A DNA stretch of 26,890 nt from Acanthaster planci (Eukaryota; Echinodermata; Asteroidea; Valvatida; Acanthasteridae). Positions 21,201 to 26,890 of this stretch are shown here, one piece after another. Under the pieces are notes generated by a model. The model did not search any database, was not told where the DNA came from, and saw only the letters and a list, made by a program, of their open reading frames with translations. Positions within the stretch are counted from its first letter, which is position 1, and the number at the start of each line of letters is the position of its first letter. Where the stretch lies: assembly GCF_001949145.1 (NCBI RefSeq), contig NW_019091480.1:666266-693155 (forward strand), written 5' to 3'. A program made the translations under genes and the position numbers.

Positions 21201-24200
21201 AGGCAAGAAGGGGAGGTCATTAAAAAACAAAGAAAGTCTGATCCAAGGAAAAGTTGCACGGCTGCAAGTACATAGATGCATAAACGTGCTGGAAGGAGAA
21301 ATATGTGACGAGCCTTACCTCAATGTTCTTTAGGTTGATGTATTTGTCGTAGCATTCATGGAGGTCCAGGTACTTGCCGTAACCTTCTTCATCAGTGAAC
21401 TCCACCAAGGTCTGATTCTCCTCCACTGGGTTGGCTCGCTCCTCGTCCATCCGATCGTAGTCGTAGGACATCGGGATGGCAATCTGAAAGATATGAAATG
21501 GAGCACGTTAAGTCATCCACAAAGATATGGTTAAATCAGAACAAGCACTAAGAACCTAGTGGTGGACTACTGCATGACAAACTCTGGCAAATGATTAAAC
21601 TAACTTGGTTCATTTCATTACCAGAAAACAGCTTCATTATTTATCAATTGATACTGAAAACTTTTGAAATTATCAATTCTGTCATCTATGTGTACACAGC
21701 ATGACGATTGCTTATCACATTAATTCAACAGAGACTTTTATAAATACTACAAAATAAAAGAAGTACCTCATTGGGGTGTTTCCTGTGAAAGTCCTTGATT
21801 GTTTTCAACCGAGCGTAGAATTCTTGGAACTCATTGGGCCCTGACAATGCTTGGACCTCTTCCTTTCGCAGACTGCGCAGGAAAAGGGTGACAAAGAGAA
21901 ATGCACAAATGAATTTCTAGCAACAACATGTGTAGTTGTACACGTTGATTATAACTTTGTAGCACATGCATCACCCAGCTTGGCTGAATGGGCAATTCCA
22001 CACCATATGGGCAAGTGGTCAAGCTCTCACCAACGTTGGATTCATTCACAATTGAAAAACACAGGGAATCTGGCAAAAAATCAAAGTGGAAATACAGCTG
22101 CAATAGGTACTGATGCATGTAGAACCATCACATTTTGGTTTGTTTATGAATGAAGAATGAGAGAGCTGTTACGCGGTGACCAACTTCCACCTTTTGCACA
22201 AGACTGCTTTGTACATCTAGGACACATGGATTCCAAGTTCAGTTGTGAATGAACCAGCAGTGGAGGCACAATTTGTTCCAAGCGGGGAGGGTAGTTGTGG
22301 GACCTTCAGGCATCAGCCATTAATAGGCTGATCCACTCTGCCCCATCCAATTATAGGACATGCCGAAAGTGTGGAGGGAGGAGGGGGACAAGTCCCCCCA
22401 GTCCAAAAAATAAGGGAGGGCCACTGGTCCCCTGCCCCCCCACCTTCCACTGCCAGTGGGATGAACAATTACTTGACTTTTAAAAGGGTTAAGATTGTCA
22501 ATTCATGATCATTCTTTTTCTGTGGTTCACCAGCCAGCATATCTACATCACTTACATGTAGGCCTACATGTACATGTACTCAGTACATGTAAACCTCTGT
22601 GCAGAATACATGTACATGTTCTCATAGATCAGACATAGATAAAAAATGATATCTGGGAAAGTGACAGTCTTAAAACTAGTACATGTGCATGTATGTAATT
22701 AAAAACTTTCAGCTATAACATGTACATACATGTACATGAAAGTAAAAGTTTCTATCACAAATGTGTATGGTACACCGGTACATGTACAGTACTCAGTGGT
22801 ACTCGTACATGTATGGATATTGATGTACATGTATATGTACATGTAAACATACATGTACAATGTACATGTGCCACAGGGACATTCTTCTCATGTCCTCCTT
22901 TCATGCACGGGAAACATGGCTCACTCTATTACGGCTTCATGGAAATCTGTGATGGTACAAAGAACCATTCAAAGGACAAGTCACAAGACCAGTCAGGAGA
23001 CCAGTTTTACAAAGACTGGCCACAAGGCCGGTCTTGTGATGGTTTGGGGGTCCTATGATGATCTTTGGGGCAAGTATTTTAACAAAATTTTTGTTTCTCA
23101 TTTTTAATTTTAAAATCATAATTGAAAAAGTTAAATCACATTTTTTATTTAAATATTTGTAAAATATCTTTGTTTTCAAAAAGGTTTTTGGTCCTGAAGT
23201 TGAATGCGTATAACACTTACATGTAAATTATGTAAAACACATCTCAGCATAGTAGCTACATGTCACTTAATCATCAGACATTCTGTGAAGCACTTTTTCA
23301 GTCAAATGACTATACATACCAAAGAATATGGCTGTACCAAACACTAGCTAATTCTGGGTGTCTTCAGATATTTCAGAAGAACCGGTACATTTAATTTGGC
23401 CAATTCTTCCTTTCAAATGAATCCAACAAATACCAGTACCGGTAAATGTAGGTACCGGTACCGGTATTTAACAATTTATTTAACATGTAAATTTTTATTG
23501 AGTTCAAAAATTTCCCTGCTCTGGGATTCTGTGGTGGTTTTGGGGGATCTTGTCATGGTCTTTGGGGGTCTTGTGTACTAGCCTTTGGGGTCTTGTGATC
23601 TAGTCTTTGGGGGTCTTATGACGGTCCTTGGGGTATTGCAACAGTTTGACTAAAACACCAGCAATGAGACTTACCCATCTTTGTCTTCATAGATGTCTCT
23701 CAGCATGGCTGTGTCATCCATGTGTTTCTGTCAGAATGTAAAATCAGAATTGCGGAACCAGAATTTATTCCGAGGACTTTAGTTCAATATACATGTAATA
23801 CTGAACACTGTTTGAAATTTGCTGAAAATTAGAAAAAAAAAGGAGTAAAATGAAGGTGAAGTGGACAGCTCCAATACAGAAACAATATTCATGAATATGT
23901 ATTACATTTCAGACTGTAGATTGATCTGGGTTGAAACTATCCAAGCTTCCAACACCATGAGACATCAAGAAAAGTGAACTACTACATGTACATCAATAAA
24001 AATTGATGATTTCCTTTAATCTGGAAGTTTATGATCAAAACTTACACCCATCTGTACACCACTTCAATTCTGGAAAATATCTCGAGGGCTGTCCGTCAGT
24101 TTTTCATGCATGCAATGTATGTTAGAGAGGAATTTTTAGAAGAAAATGCTGTGCAAAGATTTCCTCCATCTACAGGTAAGTTACATACATGTACATGTAA

Positions 24201-26180
24201 CTGATTCAGAGGGTGACACAGCATACAGTGTAGATCGTGGACGTAGGAAATCGGATGGTACTGGACAATGTGAAACCATTAATTAATGAGTATCCAGAAC
24301 AACAGTTGATGCTCCGCAAGGGGCAACCATCTGACCAAATTCAGCACTGATATGACTGACCACTTTTTGCATCTTATTTGGCCCTCTGCTGATGAAAAAA
24401 TGAAATGCCACAAGGACGCGGGCTGCGGGAACTGAATTGGAACCCTGTTTTAAATGACTGATTCAAACAGCCAAAAACGGGTGCAATACTCTATTACATG
24501 TAAAGATGACTCACATCAAGGAGTTTCCTGGTCCGTTGATCTGAGTTAATCTGTTCACGGCTCTGCATAAAAAAAAGAAGGGAAAAACAGCACATACTAC
24601 AAGTCAACAAAAATCCAGTAAGAATTCATGAAACAGGAATTCAGGTACCGGTATATGTATGTCTAACAGTATCATACAAATCATTCAGCATCTTGTCAGA
24701 CAGTGACCGGGTTGATTGGATATTGCAGTGCATAAAAAAATTAAAGTGGTTGGAAAATATCATACATGTGCATGTACATGATGTACCTCTATGTGAGAGA
24801 ACAGCAAAATTGCTTCCAAATTCTCGCAGGAAAACGAACGGTTTTCATGATAGTATGTAATGTGTGGGCTGCCATTTTTTTTTTCTCTGCCGTCCACATG
24901 AAAACAAGATGTCAGCCAGTCAGGCTGATCGAGCAGGCGAAACGTTATTGCTCAAATTTTCACATTCAAATATCATATTACCATACTCGTACTTTGTAAG
25001 GCCTAAATGTAACCATACACTGAATATGATATTGACATGATTTAGGAGCGTAAGTACATGTACATGTAATCATGCTAGATGTAATCGGTGCTAATACAAA
25101 AGTTTTGCAAATACATGTGTGTACTGTACCTACATGTACTTGAATAACTTGTTGACGCTAACTACATGTACATGTAGCATGACCCATTTCGACAGACACA
25201 TTGACACAGTCTACAAGTACATGTATATGCCTAGAACTAGTAGTAGTATGAACATGCACGGCATTTGTAAATTTCGGGACCCTCTTCTGTGTACATGTAG
25301 CATGTACATGTACATTGTACATGTATAATGACACACTTTAAGAGTTTCTGCCCAACCATTGGTCAACAAATACTGGTCCTTGTGCATACATGTACATGTA
25401 CACATGTATTTATAATGACATTTTTCACATTTTCTTTCTTTTCAGTGAATTTTGATCATTGCACGATGATGATCCTTCAGGCCCAACCTGACATACTGTA
25501 GTTTTCTCTGCATAAGCCAAGCTAACACTGTACCAATTCAGACGCACCAGGAAATTTGGGAACGTACATGTACATGAATAATGACGCACTTTGCATTTGG
25601 CTGAAATGTACATGTAATAAACAGACTGAGTGATAAGATACTACATGTACCAATGCCCAATGGACTCTTCCAAAACTTTGGCAGCAGTTTAGATGTCTTG
25701 ACATGGAACAGCCGTTGAGACGATGAGGGGTCAAGTGACGTAATGCTCAACAACCTTATTTTAAAGATGGCGACTGTGAGAGTGAGCCCGTTAGATTTAA
25801 TGGATAAAGGAAAAAAGACTGGAAAATACCTGAATAACGTGAGTGAAATCATTCAATAAATGGTATTTAGAAAACGGAAAGGTCAAGAATCATGTTCGTA
25901 TGCAAAAGAAATTGCGCCCACGATTATAAGTGGGTGCACCAAAAATGTTCAGTACGCCGACACGAAATTGCGCATACGAATGTGTGGCTAAGGATGGATC
26001 GGGAGTGAGAGTCCGTGCCACACTAGTGGGGCTACTGCATGCCCTGTTCACATTGTCACCGTGATCACACCATGCATGTCTCACCGAACTTTTCTTGTGT
26101 AGCGTTTCCTTCACCATGGCTTCAACAATCCGCTCTCTCTCCTCATGTAACCGCCTCTGTTGCTCCAAAATTGTCTCCAT
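15139..26180 (-). CDS. SF3A3: SF3A3, splicing factor 3A subunit 3 (whole gene, 15 coding exons)
   Basis: Encodes the 60 kDa subunit of SF3a, part of the nuclear U2 snRNP that engages the intron branch site. Fifteen exons join in frame to 502 residues (human SF3A3 is 501): 26180-26085, 24562-24515, 23727-23675, 21872-21767, 21483-21319, 20156-20074, 19906-19768, 19452-19384, 19267-19092, 17890-17818, 17184-17020, 16604-16494, 16078-15988, 15639-15584, 15216-15139. All introns are GT-AG. Landmarks are the [10 protein letters not shown] start, the SGPNEF Prp9-type segment (residues 76-81), [17 protein letters not shown], a SAP-like helix pair (about 254-290), an acidic Ser/Asp stretch (about 357-377), a matrin-type zinc finger (C409, C412, H426, H432) and the LKRQGLL end. 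The ATG has A at -3 and G at +4. Introns range from 116 to 1802 bases and hold repeats listed separately. Identification is near certain. Confidence 0.96.
15584..15639 (-). CDS. SF3A3: SF3A3 coding exon 14
   Basis: Completes codon 459 (Leu), then residues 460-477, [18 protein letters not shown]. Acceptor CTACAG. The donor GTACATGTAG lies inside a TACATGTA motif, as for exon 6. Confidence 0.93.
15988..16078 (-). CDS. SF3A3: SF3A3 coding exon 13 (end of the zinc finger)
   Basis: Residues 429-458 plus one base of codon 459: [20 protein letters not shown], then [11 protein letters not shown]432 completes the finger. Acceptor TTCCAG, donor GTAAGT, phase 1. Confidence 0.95.
16494..16604 (-). CDS. 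SF3A3: SF3A3 coding exon 12 (first half of the zinc finger)
   Basis: Residues 392-428, [20 protein letters not shown] onward to FQRHFA. It carries C409, C412 and H426 of the matrin-type finger. Acceptor CTGCAG, donor GTGAGT, phase 0, so the last zinc ligand is encoded by the next exon. Confidence 0.96.
17020..17184 (-). CDS. SF3A3: SF3A3 coding exon 11
   Basis: Residues 337-391: [17 protein letters not shown], an acidic stretch [18 protein letters not shown], then [15 protein letters not shown]. Acceptor TTGTCAG, donor GTAGGC. The acidic Ser/Asp run is a typical phosphorylated linker in this family. Confidence 0.96.
17818..17890 (-). CDS. SF3A3: SF3A3 coding exon 10
   Basis: Completes codon 312, then residues 313-336 ([19 protein letters not shown], then AELLG). 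Acceptor TTACAG, donor GTGAGT, phase 0. It is too short and too interrupted to stand out as an open frame by itself. Confidence 0.92.
18501..18687. mobile_element. piggyBac-type MITE in SF3A3 intron 9
   Basis: A 187-base non-coding unit bounded by TTAA on both sides. The ends are inverted: TTAACCCCTTCGCTACGG at the left, CCGTGAAGGGGTTAA at the right, so CCCCTTC and ACGG match in inverted order. A TTAA target site with CCC termini is the signature of piggyBac elements. There is no transposase inside, so it would depend on an autonomous copy elsewhere. Confidence 0.6.
19092..19267 (-). CDS. SF3A3: SF3A3 coding exon 9
   Basis: Residues 254-311 plus two bases of codon 312. Contains [20 protein letters not shown] and [17 protein letters not shown], a SAP-like helix-turn-helix. 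Two donors are possible at the 3' end; only AA|GTATGT keeps frame with exon 10, while the upstream GTAAAA would shift it. The acceptor is ATCAAG after a pyrimidine tract. Confidence 0.94.
19384..19452 (-). CDS. SF3A3: SF3A3 coding exon 8
   Basis: Residues 231-253, [20 protein letters not shown] followed by SSE. Acceptor TTTCAG, donor GTACGT. The following intron is only 116 bases, the shortest of the gene. Confidence 0.95.
19768..19906 (-). CDS. SF3A3: SF3A3 coding exon 7
   Basis: Residues 184 (last base) to 230, [20 protein letters not shown] onward to GGTFPGWG. Acceptor TTGCAG, donor GTAAGT, phase 0. Confidence 0.95.
20074..20156 (-). CDS. SF3A3: SF3A3 coding exon 6
   Basis: Residues 157-183 plus two bases of codon 184: [20 protein letters not shown], then RKNAEYR. 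The donor is GTACATGTAC, lying inside a TACATGTA repeat motif. The acceptor is ATTCAG. Confidence 0.93.
20157..21318 (-). other. SF3A3 intron 5, nothing else seen
   Basis: A 1162-base intron of A/T-rich sequence with no recognised gene, array or transposon end. The short frames in it lack any domain. Confidence 0.4.
21319..21483 (-). CDS. SF3A3: SF3A3 coding exon 5
   Basis: Residues 102-156, [10 protein letters not shown] onward, including the strongly conserved [15 protein letters not shown] and KYINLK. Acceptor TTTCAG, donor GTAAGG, phase 0. Confidence 0.96.
21767..21872 (-). CDS. SF3A3: SF3A3 coding exon 4
   Basis: Completes codon 66, then residues 67-101. It carries [10 protein letters not shown] and the [11 protein letters not shown] end, the segment used by Prp9/SF3a60 to contact its partner subunit in the family. 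The acceptor is GCGCAG; the donor GTACTT is a weaker GTAC type. Confidence 0.94.
22553..22870. repeat. TACATGTA-rich array in SF3A3 intron 3
   Basis: Many copies of TACATG and CATGTA, often joined as TACATGTACATG, in about 320 bases. The motif is its own reverse complement (TACATGTA). It is scattered all over the window, including 1823, 7044, 9789, 13281 and 24186. Confidence 0.85.
22981..23039. repeat. Imperfect hairpin in SF3A3 intron 3
   Basis: Arms TCACAAGACCAG (22981-22992) and CCGGTCTTGTGA (23028-23039) pair with one mismatch around a 35-base interior that itself has CCAG and CTGG pairs. The right arm runs into sequence resembling the 23-base minisatellite at 23537-23637. Confidence 0.6.
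23537..23637. repeat. 23-base minisatellite in SF3A3 intron 3
   Basis: About four and a half diverged units of the form TTTGGGGGTCTTGTGATCTAG, each 22-23 bases. Related units occur about 0.5 kb earlier, at 23036-23071. Confidence 0.7.
23675..23727 (-). CDS. SF3A3: SF3A3 coding exon 3
   Basis: Residues 49-65 plus two bases of codon 66 ([17 protein letters not shown], then G). Acceptor TGACAG, donor GTAAGT, phase 2. Confidence 0.92.
24515..24562 (-). CDS. SF3A3: SF3A3 coding exon 2
   Basis: Residues 33-48, [17 protein letters not shown] short 48-base exon between TATGCAG and the donor GTGAGT. Matches the conserved REQINSD-type helix of the family. Confidence 0.92.
25054..25330. repeat. TACATGTA-rich array in SF3A3 intron 1
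   Basis: Repeated TACATGTACATGTA clusters at about 25054-25069, 25131-25139, 25163-25177 and 25291-25326, with more copies at 25387-25405, 25563-25575 and 25607-25617. The motif is the same as in the intron 3 array. Confidence 0.8.
25767..25838 (+). CDS. Candidate first coding exon of an unknown plus-strand gene inside SF3A3 intron 1
   Basis: The frame reads [20 protein letters not shown], then YLNN, ending at AAC followed by a strong donor GTGAGT (phase 0). The start lies in AAGATGGCGAC, the YY1-type sequence common over start codons of housekeeping promoters. A CRE-like TGACGTAA lies 24 bases upstream (25736-25743). If unspliced, the frame stops after six more codons. I do not recognise the protein and could not find a following exon. 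It would overlap SF3A3 on the opposite strand. All of this could be coincidence, so confidence is low. Confidence 0.3.
26085..26180 (-). CDS. SF3A3: SF3A3 coding exon 1
   Basis: Residues 1-32, [10 protein letters not shown] through KKSS, a highly conserved N-terminal helix. It ends TCG followed by the donor GTGAGA, phase 0. Read-through past the donor gives unrelated sequence, which supports the splice. Confidence 0.95.
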
Positions 26181-26514
26181 GATTCACAGACGTACACTGC
26201 CTTATCACCTTTCTAAAATAAAATTACTACAACTTGAACACGAGTGACTTGAGTCTACACACTTTAAATTTCCATGACATACAGTTGTAACACCGACACT
26301 GACAAAACGTTCAACATACAACAGCCAGGCCGCGTTGTTAATCGACACGATGCGCTGAACGAACGCAAGAGGGCGCTGAGCTAAATTAATTCTGGCGCCA
26401 CCAAGAGTTTAGCTTGCGCCTGGTCCACAACTTTTTTTAGCGAATTTTATCGCCCGTTGAATTTTAGTCATTTTGGTGTGATTCCACCACAGTGCCAGCA
26501 GTAGTTGGAGAATC
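26181..26514. promoter_or_regulatory. Upstream region of SF3A3, possible bidirectional promoter
   Basis: 334 bases separate the SF3A3 ATG from a candidate first exon on the other strand. The stretch contains a CTCF-like core AGAGGGCGCTG (26368-26378) and a GGCGCC (26394-26399). No TATA box at a convincing place is seen, as expected of a housekeeping promoter. The transcript starts are unknown. Confidence 0.45.
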
Positions 26515-26543
26515 ATGTTGTCACGTGCTGTAGTGTTGAGAAG
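26515..26543 (+). CDS. Candidate first exon of a divergent gene, possible mitochondrial presequence
   Basis: ATG with A at -3 opens MLSRAVVLR plus two bases, then a textbook donor GTAAGG. The short peptide is basic and hydrophobic, without acidic residues, as in mitochondrial targeting sequences, whose first intron often falls this early. The opening MLSRAV is also how human SOD2 begins, but six residues are far too few to name the gene. The rest would lie beyond the right edge. This is inferred from signal and position only. Confidence 0.35.
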
Positions 26544-26890
26544 GTAAGGCTTCTCAAAATTTACTGTCTAAAGACTGCTTAAAAGGTACAAAACTTCAGA
26601 AGCAGATCCAATAAGTTTACCACTCGGCAGTGACCAGCAGGACCAGGTGACCATCACAGCAGATCATGACCACGCGTACACGTACATACATGCACCGTAC
26701 CCAGATACATTTACCACTGTTCAGACCATGGTGCTAATATTAAAAAGGACCATAACTTGGTGGCCAGGGCAGCTAGGGCGGGGGGGAAGGGACTATCACT
26801 CAGTATCAGTCCAGTGCCATTTTCTTTTTTTCGTCCGATCATGTCAATTGTTTTGACAGTCGGATGATGTAGGGAATGGCCTACCAACCA
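26544..26890. other. Right-edge stretch, no gene supported
   Basis: It would be intron 1 of the candidate divergent gene. It contains a frame at 26647-26856 that looks like chance sequence and a G-rich run near 26780. Confidence 0.35.

Noticed and set aside
22553-22870. CRISPR-like or regulatory array from the TACATG repeats
   Set aside because: The units are short, irregular and self-complementary without unique spacers; this is animal DNA with a simple repeat.
24926-24950. Hammerhead-ribozyme-like CTGATCGAGCAGGCGAAACG
   Set aside because: The core needs CUGANGA, but here an extra base interrupts it and no convincing stems I and III could be drawn. It may be a remnant of a Penelope-like terminal region at most.
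25425-25852. Overlapping minus-strand frames in SF3A3 intron 1
   Set aside because: They have no recognisable domain, lie in TACATG-rich intron sequence and lack SF3A3 similarity.

Overview
The window is animal nuclear DNA. The evidence is spliced genes with GT-AG introns, an intronless secreted lectin-like gene, decayed transposons and long non-coding stretches. The motif TACATGTA recurs throughout, sometimes as dense arrays. Together with a fibrinogen-domain gene duplication this suggests a marine invertebrate deuterostome, with amphioxus (Branchiostoma) as my best guess. That assignment rests on general impression and was not tested.

Left part (1-7520): two tandem paralogues encoding fibrinogen-related proteins, both on the plus strand. 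Gene A is cut by the left edge; only its last 120 codons are visible and a one-base deletion changes its C-terminus. Gene B (4999-6024) is complete in one exon: signal peptide, PAN/apple-like cysteine-rich domain, then a fibrinogen C-terminal domain. Their 3' flanks are also homologous (about 404-1055 and 6385-7520), so a segment larger than the gene was duplicated. The spacer between them holds a frameshifted GIY-YIG fragment of a Penelope-like retroelement, a nested foldback, a diverged tandem repeat and two copies of an unidentified repeat.

Middle part (7521-14239): no gene could be supported. The clearest structure is four copies of a 16-20 bp near-palindrome at 10273-10457.

Right part (15139-26180): a complete SF3A3 gene on the minus strand (60 kDa subunit of splicing factor SF3a of the U2 snRNP). 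I reconstructed 15 coding exons that join in frame to 502 residues, one more than the human protein as I recall it. Its introns carry a piggyBac-type MITE, TACATGTA arrays, a 23-base minisatellite and a hairpin. Two of its 5' splice sites lie inside copies of the TACATGTA motif.

Right edge (26181-26890): a compact upstream region of SF3A3. A short plus-strand ORF with a perfect donor (26515-26543, MLSRAVVLR...) may be the first exon of a divergent gene for a mitochondrial protein. A second possible plus-strand first exon (25767-25838) lies inside SF3A3 intron 1.

I found no undescribed system that the sequence firmly supports. The strongest unusual signals are the mosaic identity of the two fibrinogen-domain genes, the repeat motif acting as splice donor, the palindrome cluster and the two candidate first exons.
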